From Pseudomonadota bacterium (GTDB taxonomy: Bacteria > Desulfobacterota > Desulfobulbia > Desulfobulbales > Desulfocapsaceae), in the NCBI GenBank assembly GCA_018820855.1, contig JAHJNL010000010.1, forward strand, positions 1 to 64,000: a stretch of DNA of 64,000 nt, written 5' to 3'. The notes under the pieces are model-generated. The model had not been told where the DNA came from. It did not search any database and saw nothing but the letters and a program-made list of their open reading frames with translations. The position numbers were made by a program, and so were the translations under genes. Positions 34,200-44,800 of the stretch are shown here, one piece after another. Each line of letters starts with the position of its first letter. Position 1 is the stretch's first letter.

Positions 34200-35654
34200 T
34201 TAGCCTTGTGGGTTGATGGCTATGGTTTCCTCCACCATATCGATAATGGGAACGGCAGGAACTTCTTTGATGCCGTAGATTGCTTCAAGATGCATGTCGT
34301 CGGGCACGTGGCTGAGAAGTTTTTCCGCAACTTTTTGAGTGGCCTGACGGAAACGGAGTTTGACTGTGAGGGTCAGAGGGCTGTTGTCAGAAGTATTGAT
34401 CCCGTAATAGACTTCGCGAAACCCTTTCGGGGGGATTGTGTCATGTCTGGAGAAGGAGACGATTTCCCAGGGATTAAGGGCAAAGTGCATGTTGTCTCCC
34501 ATGCCGTCCGAGTTGAAAAGACGGGTGTTTTCAGGGAGTTTTCCGTCGGCGTCCAGGTGGCCGCTGCTCATGACCACCTTACCGGCGGCATCGACGGCTG
34601 TAACTTCCAGCCACATCTGCCTGATATTGGTGAGTGAGGTGGGAAGATTGTGACCTGCCCGTTTATTGTTGACCCGGATTTTGATTTCATGCAGCTTGCC
34701 CTGTTCGTAGATAGGGGTAATGTCAAGTTCGGCCGCAGCCTGCAGGCGGGCAACTGCCATCTCATACTTCTGCTGCACATTGGCAGCAAGTTCTTCATCT
34801 CCTCTCTTTTTGGCCGCCAGTCCTGTCAGATGATAGACGAGGAAGTTGGCACCATTGAAGTAGTGGCGGTATTCCTCTCGTGTGGGGCGCTGCAGCTTAT
34901 CGGCAGAGCGCTTGAAAGTTTCCAGCTCCACCATATGACAGTCCTGGCAACTGATGCCTTTGACTGCGTAGGTGCTGTTTTTCCATTCGCTGTAGGTGGC
35001 CTCCAGAGGTGTATGGGTCTCGTAGTGGGTGACCTGATGACAGGAGGCACAGAGCTCGGCCTGCAAATGAAGGGGAGATTCCACACATTCATGAAACCCT
35101 TCTCCACAGTCTTCCTGCGGGGGAAAAGGGCCGTATTTTGTCAGAACAGCCTCTCCGTTGACCTCCTTACCGGGAGAGAGTATGAAGGAGCCGTTTTCCG
35201 GCTGATGGGTGGGCGTCTGCCAGTGGGTGTGGCCTTTGATGGAGTGACAGACATCACAGGAGACTCCGGCCATGGCCATGGGACTGAGATCTTTCAGGCC
35301 GGCACCTTTAACTTCTCCGGTTACCACAGCCACAGCCGTGTGGCACCCTTCACATTGCCTGGCAATATCGTGGCCCACTGCCTCAATGGCCAGATTCAGT
35401 TCACCCTGGTAAACGGGATCCTGAAAGGCCATGGCATGCATGGAGCCTCGCCATTCCTCGTATTTTTCGGGATGACATTCCGCACAGGTGGTGGGTTCGG
35501 TAAATTCTGCCGAGCTCTTTTCCCATTGCATAAGAGAAGGGGCATAGGGATACTGTTCTTTGTCAACCTGCTCAGCTGATGTGGTGGATAGTATTGCAAA
35601 GGATGCCAAAAGCGCACTGCTGCCAACTAAGAGTCTTCTTGTCGTCTTGTGCAT
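34200..35654 (-). CDS. Pentaheme c-type cytochrome
   Basis: A 484-residue exported cytochrome. A Sec-type signal peptide ends near STTSAEQ. Five CxxCH heme sites are visible at residues 57-61, 101-105, 133-137, 202-206 and 236-240; no sixth is seen. The N-terminal half holds all hemes, with a CAECHPEK start and a WRGSMHAMAF segment typical of cytochrome c554-like families. The C-terminal half (from ~300) is a heme-free beta-rich domain (EIKIRVNNKRAGHNLPTS). It is likely a periplasmic electron carrier in an anaerobic respiratory chain. It is a monocistronic unit. Confidence 0.93.
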   Translation of the reverse strand: MHKTTRRLLVGSSALLASFAILSTTSAEQVDKEQYPYAPSLMQWEKSSAEFTEPTTCAECHPEKYEEWRGSMHAMAFQDPVYQGELNLAIEAVGHDIARQCEGCHTAVAVVTGEVKGAGLKDLSPMAMAGVSCDVCHSIKGHTHWQTPTHQPENGSFILSPGKEVNGEAVLTKYGPFPPQEDCGEGFHECVESPLHLQAELCASCHQVTHYETHTPLEATYSEWKNSTYAVKGISCQDCHMVELETFKRSADKLQRPTREEYRHYFNGANFLVYHLTGLAAKKRGDEELAANVQQKYEMAVARLQAAAELDITPIYEQGKLHEIKIRVNNKRAGHNLPTSLTNIRQMWLEVTAVDAAGKVVMSSGHLDADGKLPENTRLFNSDGMGDNMHFALNPWEIVSFSRHDTIPPKGFREVYYGINTSDNSPLTLTVKLRFRQATQKVAEKLLSHVPDDMHLEAIYGIKEVPAVPIIDMVEETIAINPQG

Positions 35655-36003
35655 GTATTTTTCTCCTGTGGAAAGAGTGGACTGGTTGTCTGTAGTCAGT
35701 CTATGGTGACAGCAGACAGCTGGAAAAGATAAGTTTGTCTTTTTCGTGAGAGCAAATTTTGCTGGAGAGTTGTTGAGTTAGCTATCTGAATTTGTATGGT
35801 GTACGCCGTTAGTAATTTTGCCTATTTGCAGTTTTCTGTCAAGAGGATAGGGAACATATGCAAAAAAAGTCACAGGTGCGAAGGCGATGGCTTTTGCAGT
35901 ATTTCAGATCCGGCTACCAATTTCAGGAGAGATGTGCTACAGTGCTTCCCTCGTAAAGAATGTCCTATGCTTAAAAAAATCATGAAGAATAGAGGATGTA
36001 GAG
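35655..36003. other. 349-bp divergent intergenic region
   Basis: Separates the pentaheme cytochrome (minus) and the FKBP gene (plus). TAGAGGATGTAGAG precedes the FKBP start. No RNA gene or long repeat seen. Confidence 0.4.
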
Positions 36004-36432
36004 ATGACACAGGCAAAAAAAGGTGACAAGGTTCAGGTACATTATAAGGGAACACTTGCGGATGGCTCGGTATTTGATTCTTCCGAAGGCAGGCCACCGC
36101 TGGATGTGACTCTGGGCGCCGGCCAGGTGATTCCTGGTTTTGACGAGGCCCTCACAGGTATGAAGGTGGGTGAAAAGAAGACAGTGCTCATTCCTGTGGA
36201 CAAAGCCTATGGTCCCCATAATGAGGACATGGTGATGCAGTTGCCGGCGAATCAGATTCCACCCGATCTGAATCCGGAGATCGGACAGAGGCTGCAGGTT
36301 GGTGGTACAGGCGGCGAGGTTATGGTCGTGGAAGTGGTTGACCTGAATGACGAGTTTATTGTCTTAGATGCCAATGCCCCCCTTGCCGGGAAAGATCTGA
36401 TCTTTGATCTGGAGATGGTAGCTATTGCCTGA
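36004..36432 (+). CDS. FKBP-type peptidyl-prolyl isomerase, SlyD-like
   Basis: A 142-residue proline isomerase/chaperone. The FKBP strand motif GDKVQVHYKGTLADGSVFDSS and GAGQVIPGFDEALTGMKVGEKK are classic, and residues ~65-115 hold the insert-in-flap chaperone domain as in SlyD. Unlike E. coli SlyD it has no His-rich metal-binding tail. No signal peptide, so cytoplasmic. It stands alone, 5 bases short of a convergent flavoprotein gene. Confidence 0.92.
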   Translation: MTQAKKGDKVQVHYKGTLADGSVFDSSEGRPPLDVTLGAGQVIPGFDEALTGMKVGEKKTVLIPVDKAYGPHNEDMVMQLPANQIPPDLNPEIGQRLQVGGTGGEVMVVEVVDLNDEFIVLDANAPLAGKDLIFDLEMVAIA

Positions 36433-36438
36433 TAGCTG

Positions 36439-37707
36439 TTATTGTTGCCCTTGCCCCTCTTCAGGAGCGGCAAGGGCGGCAGAGCGTCCAGCCAGCCAGC
36501 CGGTTGAAAAGGCTGCCTGGAGGTTGTAGCCTCCGGTATCACCGTTTAGATCCAGGATTTCTCCGGCCAGATACAGGCCAGGAAGAATTTTTGACTCCAT
36601 GGTTCTGGGGTCTACTTCTTTGAGATGTATCCCTCCGGCAGTAACGATGGCTTCGGTAAAGGGACGGTGGCTGCTAACCTCCATGCGCAAATCTTTGAGC
36701 CAGTGCAGCAGCTTTTTTCTCTCTTTTTTTGAGACCTGAGCAACCAGTTGTTTTGCCGGGATACCGGTTTGCTCAAGGCACAGGGGAATCAGCTGGGCGG
36801 GCAGCAGGCCGCGCAGAACCTGATCAAAGGGTTCCTCCCGCCGCTTTTCAAAGTCCCGAATCAATCGCGCGTCCAACTTTTGCTCATCCAGTGCCGGTTT
36901 GAGGTCCAGCGCCAGAACCACCTGTTCTCCCTTCCGCAGCCCATCCACCACTGCCCCGCTCAGCGTCAGAATAACCGGTCCGCTTACTCCTGTTTTAATA
37001 AAATGCATCTCGCCAAAGAGTTGTTGGCTACGTTTTCCATTGATTAAAAGGCGTACCTCCACGTTTTTCAGCTCAAGTCCGACAAGCTCCGGACGAATTC
37101 CCCCTGTAATTTCCAGGGGAACCAGGGCCGGGCGGATGGGAATGATGCTGTGTCCGGCCGATTCTGCAAGTCTGTAACCGTCACCAGTGGAGCCGGTGGC
37201 AGGATAGGAGGCGCCGCCAGTGGATAGTATGACTGCATCACAGCTGATTTTTCCTGTGGATGTGAGTACACCTTGCAGCTGGTTGCCGCTTATGAGGAGA
37301 CTTTGTACAGGACTGTCGATACGTATTTCCACCTTCAGTTGGCCTAGCCAGTGAAGGAAGGTCTTCAGGAGGTCCGGGGCCTTACCGCTTGCAGGAAAGT
37401 ATCTGCCGCCCCGTTCAAGGACGACTTCCAATCCGTTTCCTTGTAAAAAATCGATCAGTTCAGGGGCAAAGAAGCGGGAAAAAGCCTGGCGTAAAAAGCG
37501 GCCGTTTTTCCCAAAGCGATTGATGAAATCAGCAGTCGCAGCATTGTTTGTAATATTGCAGCGCCCTTTGCCGCTGATACAGATCTTGCGTCCCGGCCGT
37601 TTCATCTTTTCCAGGAGAATGACACGGGCACCACATTGGGCGGCCTGACCCGCGGCCATGAGGCCAGCTGCTCCCCCGCCGACAACCACTATAGTTTTTT
37701 GTTTCAT
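36439..37707 (-). CDS. HI0933/BaiN-family FAD-dependent oxidoreductase
   Basis: A 422-residue flavoprotein. The N-terminal Rossmann motif is VVGGGAAGLMAAGQAA, followed by the family signature MKRPGRKICISGKGRCNITN. A C-terminal flavin motif reads PGLYLAGEILDLNGDTGGYNLQAAFSTG, with the Gly/Asn segment that binds FAD. Substrates in this family are poorly known. It ends 6 bases from the FKBP gene (convergent). No neighbour suggests the substrate. Confidence 0.92.
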   Translation of the reverse strand: MKQKTIVVVGGGAAGLMAAGQAAQCGARVILLEKMKRPGRKICISGKGRCNITNNAATADFINRFGKNGRFLRQAFSRFFAPELIDFLQGNGLEVVLERGGRYFPASGKAPDLLKTFLHWLGQLKVEIRIDSPVQSLLISGNQLQGVLTSTGKISCDAVILSTGGASYPATGSTGDGYRLAESAGHSIIPIRPALVPLEITGGIRPELVGLELKNVEVRLLINGKRSQQLFGEMHFIKTGVSGPVILTLSGAVVDGLRKGEQVVLALDLKPALDEQKLDARLIRDFEKRREEPFDQVLRGLLPAQLIPLCLEQTGIPAKQLVAQVSKKERKKLLHWLKDLRMEVSSHRPFTEAIVTAGGIHLKEVDPRTMESKILPGLYLAGEILDLNGDTGGYNLQAAFSTGWLAGRSAALAAPEEGQGQQ

Positions 37708-38412
37708 GAGGTTATGTCCTTAGGGCGTTCGTCTTCATTGGCAAAGAAGGAAGCATACTTGGAAGTCAAAAAAGGCGGGGCCTCTTCAAGAATGGGACGG
37801 ATCAACGGAAGTTGTTGATTCATCAGCCTGTGTTCATTCATCGTGATTGTATCAAACTATGTCTTGTTTTACCCGTAGAAAGAGTTTCTTGCTGACCGCT
37901 TCAGTCGTTTCGAGGTTGTCTGCAGGGATTGGTTCATTGGAGACCATGTTTTCTTCAGGACGCTTGTTTTAGATACTGACCTTTGCTGTCAGCTGGTCAG
38001 CGTACAATGAGATATATGTCATGTATTATTGAGTGATGGCCTGCTTGACATGGATTTTTCGTTTATTCTGGCAATGTGTTGGTTTTTAACTTTTTTCCCC
38101 CACAGTCAGTCGTGTTGCTGATGTCGAGGTTTTTGTGATTTTGAGAAAAGTATTGACTCTCAATCTCCTTTACTATAGTCCAAATTGATAACTGGGTCTA
38201 ACTAATGGGGATATAATGGGGCATAGCAACAGTGGGATGGCAACAAAAATGAGAGGGTGCGCTTTTACAGGACCGGCAACGATGCTGATAACAGGTATCT
38301 CTCGTTGTCCCGGATATTCTTTGGTTTCCTGTTGTTTGGATGGAGGAGGCGTGAGACTTGTCACCCTGAAGTTGCACAAGGTTGAAAAGCAGTCTTGTCT
38401 TATGGAGGTGTT
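37708..38412. other. 705-bp intergenic region ahead of the porin cassette
   Basis: No protein of known family. A possible promoter is TTGACT (38153-38158) with TATAGT (38174-38179), flanked by the inverted TTGAGA / TCTCAA. Between it and the porin start lies a ~230-nt leader with a 66-codon ORF (38216-38416) whose stop overlaps the porin ATG. The leader has no riboswitch motif I can name. Confidence 0.4.
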
Positions 38413-39627
38413 ATGAATCGATCATTGGCTGCTTTTTGCATCTTTCTGTTCGGGCTCATTTCTCTGCAACCTGTTTCTCCCTGTCATGCCTACAATGTAC
38501 GTGAGAATTTAAGTATTAACGGTTTTTTGTCCTTTGGATACATTAAAAGCCGCCACAATAATTTTCTGGGAAATTCATTAGATGGTTCCTTTCAGCTGAA
38601 TGAATTCGCCCTGACGACGAACTATATTGCCAATGATACTCTGCGCTTTGGCTTTCAGCTTCTTTCCCGTGATGTAGGACCGGAAGGAAATAATGATATT
38701 CTGATTGACTGGGCGGTGGTCGATTATCGCTGGCAGGATTGGCTTGGCCTGCGTCTTGGCAAGGTTAAGCTTCCCATCGGGTTATATAATCAGGGCCGGG
38801 ATATAGATTTTTTGAGGCCAATGGCCTTTCTGCCGCAAAGTATCTATGACGAAAATAAACGAACTCTCGTTGTTGCAGCTCTAGGCGGCAGCATATACGG
38901 AAATCTTTCTTTTGGCGGCAGCGGTGATCTTGACTATCAGGCTTACTATGGAAGGGTGGATTTCCGTGAAGATTCAGGACAGGCACGCGGAATGGAACAA
39001 CTTCTGGGTAGGACCGCCCTGCAGAGGGGTCTGGGGGAAGTGTCTGATTTTGAGGCTGACAACAGATATGTGTATGGAGGGTCACTGGTGTATGCTCCCC
39101 CGTTTGACGGGCTGCGTCTGGGGGTATCCTATTTTACCGGCCAAACTGATTTTGATTTTCATGTTGGTGCAAAAGAAGGTTCTGCCAGGGGTACCAACAA
39201 AGATTTTGTTGTTTTGTCCATGGAATATTTCCTCCCCGAGTGGAAAATTTCTGCAGAGTACTCTGAGTTTACCGGTGATCGTGAGATCTTAGGAACAGAT
39301 ATTCATGACGGTCGTTCCCAGGGTGCCTATGTTCAACTGTGCTGCCATATCTTTGAACCGGTTGTATTGTCTGCACTGTACGATGTTTTTTATGCCGATA
39401 AAGATGATCATGATGGCAGTAATTTTGTTGCTGATGGGCAACCTGATTTCCTTGGCTGGCGTAAGGACTTTGGCGTCGGTGTCCGTTGGAATATCAGCGA
39501 TCAGTGGATTGTCAAGGCAGAACATCACTGGTTAAATGGGGCCGCGCTTCAACTCCCTATATTTAATCCACAAGGTGTTGATGAGGACTGGAGTTATTTT
39601 GTCCTGAAAACCTCATTTAACTTTTAG
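38413..39627 (+). CDS. Outer-membrane porin-like beta-barrel
   Basis: A 404-residue protein with a signal peptide ending near VSPCHA. I chose the ATG at 38413 because GGAGGTGTT precedes it. The mature part is made of alternating aromatic/hydrophobic strands (SFGYIKSRHNN, LRFGFQLLSRDVG, WAVVDYRWQDWLGLRLGKVKLPIGLYN) and ends in an aromatic residue (SYFVLKTSFNF), as in Gram-negative barrel proteins. The LGKVKLPIG segment resembles phosphate-selective OprO/P-type and similar small porins. It is first in a three-gene cassette with a PstS-like protein and a GGDEF sensor. Confidence 0.88.
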   Translation: MNRSLAAFCIFLFGLISLQPVSPCHAYNVRENLSINGFLSFGYIKSRHNNFLGNSLDGSFQLNEFALTTNYIANDTLRFGFQLLSRDVGPEGNNDILIDWAVVDYRWQDWLGLRLGKVKLPIGLYNQGRDIDFLRPMAFLPQSIYDENKRTLVVAALGGSIYGNLSFGGSGDLDYQAYYGRVDFREDSGQARGMEQLLGRTALQRGLGEVSDFEADNRYVYGGSLVYAPPFDGLRLGVSYFTGQTDFDFHVGAKEGSARGTNKDFVVLSMEYFLPEWKISAEYSEFTGDREILGTDIHDGRSQGAYVQLCCHIFEPVVLSALYDVFYADKDDHDGSNFVADGQPDFLGWRKDFGVGVRWNISDQWIVKAEHHWLNGAALQLPIFNPQGVDEDWSYFVLKTSFNF

Positions 39628-39637
39628 GAGCGGGATA

Positions 39638-40057
39638 ATGAAACTGGCAAAGAGTTTTATTGTTTTTTTCCTTCTCCTTTTGCCTGTAAGGATGGAAGCC
39701 GCTGATTTTGTGTTAGTGGTAAATAAAAAAAATCCGCTTGAGTCCATGGACAGATCTGACGTAAAAAAAATCTTTCTGGGGAAGAAAACCTTTTGGCCTG
39801 ATGGTCAGGGAATCGATGTGGTGTTGCTGGCCGAAGGTGAGGTGCATCAGATCTTTGCTTATGATATTTTGAACAAATCACCACGTCAGCTTACATTGTA
39901 CTGGAAGCAGGAGCTTTTTTCCGGAACAGGTGTTCCCCCCAAACAACTTCCGGATAATAAGTCTGTTAAAGCAGCAGTTGCCTCAAATCCACAGGCAATT
40001 GGTTATGTGGATATTCTTCAGTTTGATGAGTCTGTCAAAAAAATCAAGTTAGATTGA
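39638..40057 (+). CDS. Short PstS-like periplasmic binding protein
   Basis: A 139-residue exported protein with a signal peptide ending near RMEAA. The text after it (FVLVVNKKNPLESMDRSDVKKIFLGKKTFWPDG) and the end (KAAVASNPQAIGYVDILQFDESVKKIKLD) match the truncated PstS-like phosphate-binding family seen beside sensors in many proteobacteria. It is only about half of a full PstS, so it may bind ligand weakly or act as a ligand-loaded signal protein. It lies 10 bp after the porin gene and 15 bp before the GGDEF sensor gene. Confidence 0.85.
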   Translation: MKLAKSFIVFFLLLLPVRMEAADFVLVVNKKNPLESMDRSDVKKIFLGKKTFWPDGQGIDVVLLAEGEVHQIFAYDILNKSPRQLTLYWKQELFSGTGVPPKQLPDNKSVKAAVASNPQAIGYVDILQFDESVKKIKLD

Positions 40058-40072
40058 AAAAGTGAGGATTCT

Positions 40073-41824
40073 GTGCGGTTAATCAACACAATACGCAAGA
40101 AAGTCTGGTTCTGCGTTAATGTGGCTTTTCTCGGCTTTATCGTGGCAACGGGTTTTGCTCTTTATTCAAACTATCAACAACAAATCCACCTTACTCATAT
40201 CCGCGACTTTGATTTTCACTTGGCAATGCGCAGCAATGAATTATTGAATCTGTTTGTCATACAAAAAAATTATTACAAGGAGAGTTTTTTATTCGGTTCC
40301 TCGGATTCGGCAAGTCGAGGAAATGCGCTCTGTGAAAAAATAAGGACAGATATTGAAGCAATCATAAAAATCAAACGTAGTCTTCACCGTCTTCCTGTTG
40401 ACAGGGTCGAGAGTCTGGGGCTGTTGCAAAAGAAGTATCATGAATATGTTGAACAGGCTACAGAGCTTTACCCTCTGCTTGCTCAGGGCAATGATCCTGA
40501 GGATTACATTGAGGCACTTCAGTTGCTGGCTGCAGCGCAGACTGAAATTCAGAATGATCTTGAATACTTCTCTGGATTCTATCGGCAACATTTTAGCAAC
40601 AACGTAACGACCTTGATGAGAATGACCAATAGGAACAGTGCGGTCCTTGCTGTTTTTTTTGTGCTATTGCTTGTCACCATGTCGCTGGTGGTGAACTGGG
40701 CTGCAAAACGAACCCTGATTACTCCGCTGACTCACATTAAGGAGGCGGTGCGGGCATTTGGGCGTGGGCAGCGCAGCTTTCCAGCCCTTGAGGACATGAA
40801 TGACAAAGATGACATCGGTGAACTGGGAGTGGCTATCAGAACCATGACAAAAGACCTGGTAAACAGTACGGTCTCTAAGGCTTATGTCGACAGTGTTTTT
40901 CATAATATGAATGATAGCCTTATTGTAACCTCCAATAACTTTCTCATTTGCAGTGTTAACCGGGCTACTTTGGATCTGCTCGGATATAAAGATGATGAGC
41001 TGATTGGCCATCATGTTAATAAGGTTCTCAGTGAGTTTTTCTGTGGGGGAGCAGAAAGTGAGGGCGATGACATTGATGCAGAACTGGCTTTTCAATTATG
41101 CAGCAATGCTGAAAAAATATTTCTTACCAGAGATGGATATGAAATCCCGATGTTGTTGTCTGTGTCCCTGCTCAATGACGGCGAAAATGCTGCTCAGGGC
41201 TTGGTCTATGTTGCTAAAGATATAACTGAACGTAAAAAAGCCGAACAGAAGCTTGAGCAGATGGCTCTCTACGATTTTCTTACCGGCCTGCCCAATCGCA
41301 TGACTTTTAATGATCGGCTGGAACAGACCTTGAAACAGGCGCATCGCAAAGGGCAGCAGGCGGGATTGATGTTTCTTGATCTTGATCGATTCAAGGAGAT
41401 TAATGACACCATGGGGCACGACTCTGGTGATGCTCTTCTGCAAAATGTAGCCAAATGGCTCAGTAGCTGTGTGCGCGAGAGTGACACGGTGGCGCGTCTC
41501 GGCGGGGACGAGTTTGCCGTGATACTTGCCAATCTCTATGAGCCTCAGGATGTGGTTAATACGGCAGAACGTATACTTGCAGCATTTGTCGAGCCGGTAA
41601 TATATGAGGGGAAAGAAATTTTTTCATCTCTCAGCATAGGCATAGCTCTCTATCCTTTGGATGCCCGGAATAGCGTGGATCTGCTCAAGAATGCAGATAT
41701 GGCCATGTACCAAGCTAAGCAAAATGGCGGCAACAACTACAGTTTCTTTTCCGGAAAAATCAACCCAAGGCTTACTGGCAGCAGTAACTCTCCGTCAGAA
41801 CTGAGTGAAGTGGTCAAAATGTAA
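40073..41824 (+). CDS. Membrane-bound HAMP-PAS-GGDEF diguanylate cyclase
   Basis: A 583-residue sensor starting with GTG at 40073 (GTGAGGA upstream). TM1 spans about residues 12-31, the periplasmic part about 32-190 is helical (four-helix-bundle type), TM2 about 195-215, then HAMP (to ~265), PAS (~280-395, ending in a PAC) and GGDEF (~405-565) with LTGLPNRMTFNDRL and the active-site RLGGDEFAVIL. The GGDEF motif is intact. As the third gene of a porin/PstS-like/sensor cassette it probably reports a periplasmic ligand. Its stop overlaps by 11 bases the 3' end of the convergent oxidoreductase gene. Confidence 0.93.
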   Translation: MRLINTIRKKVWFCVNVAFLGFIVATGFALYSNYQQQIHLTHIRDFDFHLAMRSNELLNLFVIQKNYYKESFLFGSSDSASRGNALCEKIRTDIEAIIKIKRSLHRLPVDRVESLGLLQKKYHEYVEQATELYPLLAQGNDPEDYIEALQLLAAAQTEIQNDLEYFSGFYRQHFSNNVTTLMRMTNRNSAVLAVFFVLLLVTMSLVVNWAAKRTLITPLTHIKEAVRAFGRGQRSFPALEDMNDKDDIGELGVAIRTMTKDLVNSTVSKAYVDSVFHNMNDSLIVTSNNFLICSVNRATLDLLGYKDDELIGHHVNKVLSEFFCGGAESEGDDIDAELAFQLCSNAEKIFLTRDGYEIPMLLSVSLLNDGENAAQGLVYVAKDITERKKAEQKLEQMALYDFLTGLPNRMTFNDRLEQTLKQAHRKGQQAGLMFLDLDRFKEINDTMGHDSGDALLQNVAKWLSSCVRESDTVARLGGDEFAVILANLYEPQDVVNTAERILAAFVEPVIYEGKEIFSSLSIGIALYPLDARNSVDLLKNADMAMYQAKQNGGNNYSFFSGKINPRLTGSSNSPSELSEVVKM

Positions 41825-44800
41825 CCTTCTCAGCGCCAGTGACCAGGGTGTTAAACTCGCTGTGCCAGTTCGCTCCTCCCATCCTTTCAGCAAGAAGAAC
41901 CGTCATGTGTTGCGCTTGTATGTTCAGGTCCCTGTTACGGCCAAGACCTGAGAGGCAGGACGGGCAGTTTGTTGCCAGGATTGTCGCATTGGTATCCAGT
42001 TGGGCCTTTTCGATCGATTCTCGTTTCCGTTCAAGCATGGCATAGGAGATATCCGGCCGGGAGATGGCCAGTGTCCCCGCCTCGGAACAGCAATTGGGCA
42101 CTTTTTTTACCTCCCCATAGAACCGCCGCAGCAGGTTTACCCCTTCGCCGTCAAAAGAATCATGACAGGGGGTATGATAGAGTACCGTCTCATCTTTTTT
42201 GATGCTGTTGTACTGCCACCCTGTATGTTCCAGCACGAACTGGGCAACATCTTCGATCTCACATTCAAAAATCTCTCCACACCCCATCTCATGCAGTGCT
42301 TCCCTGCATGTGCCGCAACTGATCAAAAAGGCATCGAATAGCAGATGACCGAGCATGTCCCGGATCTGGGTCAGAATGATTGTATCCCGCAGTGAGATTT
42401 CTCCGGCCATTTTCTTCTTTGCGTTGACCTTGGCTGGAAAACCGCAACAGAGGAAAGGCGGAGGCAGGATGACCCTGACGCTGTTTTTCAGCAGCAGGTA
42501 GATCGCCGCCATGGAGATGTCTGCGTATAACCGTTCCGAACCGCAACCCGGAAAATAGAAGACGGTCTTCTTCACCTTTCCTGCGGGCATGATCAGTAAT
42601 GCTTCATTTTCCGAACAAGGGGGAAGCAAGGAAAAAAGCGTTGTCCCGGATGGCGGCATCATTGGGGACTTCAGCATGTTCAGGGGCCGCCACTCGTTAC
42701 CGGTGATGGCGGGAGGGGCCTTTTTAAAGGCCTTGACGCCAAGGCGCTGCAGCGAACTTCCCCATTCCACAACACCTTTCCGGAATACCCTGTTAAGAGT
42801 TTTATTTCTGTTCTGCAGATACATGAGTGAGAGTTTTGTCGCAGGTGCCGTATGCTTGTAGCCAAGATCACTGAGGATTTCCCGTTCAAGGATGGACACC
42901 TCTGCTGTGTCGATGTCTACAGGGCAGGGAGCAAGGCATTTTCCACACATGGTGCAGTGGTCGGCGATCTCCTCGAGATTTTTAAGCTGATTGAAGCGCG
43001 GCAGGTGCGAGCGCTGCATATCATAGAGCAGGGCCTCTATCAGCGACCCGATGACCATGTTTTTGTTTCTGGGATGAAAGAAAATATTGCTTCCGGGATA
43101 GTAGACGCAGCAGTCCGGCATGCATTTCCCACAGCGGACACACCGGGAAATCATCGATGACAGCTTGGCCAGGGAACCATACTGTAATATCTTGGCTTCC
43201 AGTTCCAGGAGGTTAAAGGATGGAGTGAAAACTTTTTCAATAATAAAAGGATCGCTGAGCATCCCTGGATTCATGAGATTGCCGGGATCCACCTCTTTCC
43301 TGTAGGTTTTCAGTTCCTCAAAGCGTTTTTCTTCAAGAAACTTCATTTTGGTGATACCTATACCGTGCTCCCCGCTGACTACGCCACCGAGTTCTACAGC
43401 CTTGGTCATCACATCCTCGGCGGTCCTGTCAGCCCGTTTCATCATCTCCCGGTCGTTGGAGAATACGGGGATATTGACATGGTTGTTGCCGTCTCCCGCA
43501 TGCATATGGGTGGCAATGACAATCCGTTTCGAGCGGACATCCGTATAAATTTTTTCTATGAGGGTACTGACTTTCTGATAGCCACTGAACAGCTCCAGTA
43601 AATCCGTCATCAACTTTTTGATATGGGCGTCGTGGCGAACCGACTCTGTGCTGCGCAGCATGAGTTTTTCCAGAGTCTCCTGACACATTTCCTTGGCCTT
43701 TGGTATTTTGGCCTCGAGCCAGTCCGGATCCGAAATGGGTTCGGCTGTTTCCAGGTATGTCATGATCGCCTGGATGCACTGTTGTTTGTTGTAGAGATCT
43801 TCCTCGATATTGTGTCCATCCACAAAGCGGCTGAACTCGGCAAGGGCCGGCAGGGGGAGAACAATATCTTCGTTGAGTTTAAAGGCATTGGTTCGAGCGG
43901 ATATAGCCCCCAGGCGCTTCCGGTCTCTCCAGAAACGTTCTGCTTCGTCGGCATCCTGGGCAGTGAAAAGTTCGGTGTTTGTGTAGGGTTGCAGGAGCGT
44001 TTTGAGACGATGTTTACCCCGCAGTACCTGTTCCGAGGTGTGCCCCACCATGTCGATGAGGAGAACTGCCTTGGGATGTGCGCTTCGTGCTGCCTTGAAT
44101 TTGTACTTGATTGCCCGGATGTACTCTTCGTCAAAATGCTCAAGGGCCATCAGAGCTTCCTCACCCTGATTAACAAATTCTCTGGAGATTTCGACGATGA
44201 CCTTGCTGGCTTCGTCCATATCATCACCATAAAATTCAAGGCAAAAGGTGATTTTTTTCTCAAAGGAGCGATAGAGGACAAATTCACCGGAGGTGATGAT
44301 GCCGTCGGTACCCTCTTTTTGAAAGCCGGGAAGTCCCTTCAATGCCTTATTGGTGATGTCTTTCCATAACCCTTTCTTGCGGAGGTCTGTCCCCGTCAGT
44401 CTGATGTCTTTCAGGACGTCTTTCTTCGAATTGATGACCTGAAAATGGAGCAAATCGTCGGGGAGGATCTTGCGCATCGGATGGTTGACCCGCTGTACGG
44501 TAAGGAGATCCTGGCCGGGCATAGCAATGGAATAGGAGAGGATGTTGTCAATGGCTGTGCCCCAGAGTACGGCGGTCTTGCCTCCGGCGTTTTCAGCAAT
44601 ATTGCCGCCGATGGTCGAAGCCCAGGCGCTGGTCGGATCGGTGGCAAAGACAAGACCATCCTGGGCAGCGTGGCCCATGGCATCTGAGGTGACAACGCCC
44701 GCCTCAACTTTTAAGGTCGGTACTTTGCTGCCGGTTCCAAGATGAGGGAAGTCCTGGTGTTCAATAGGGTGAATCCTGGTCAGCCTTTCGGTATTGATGA

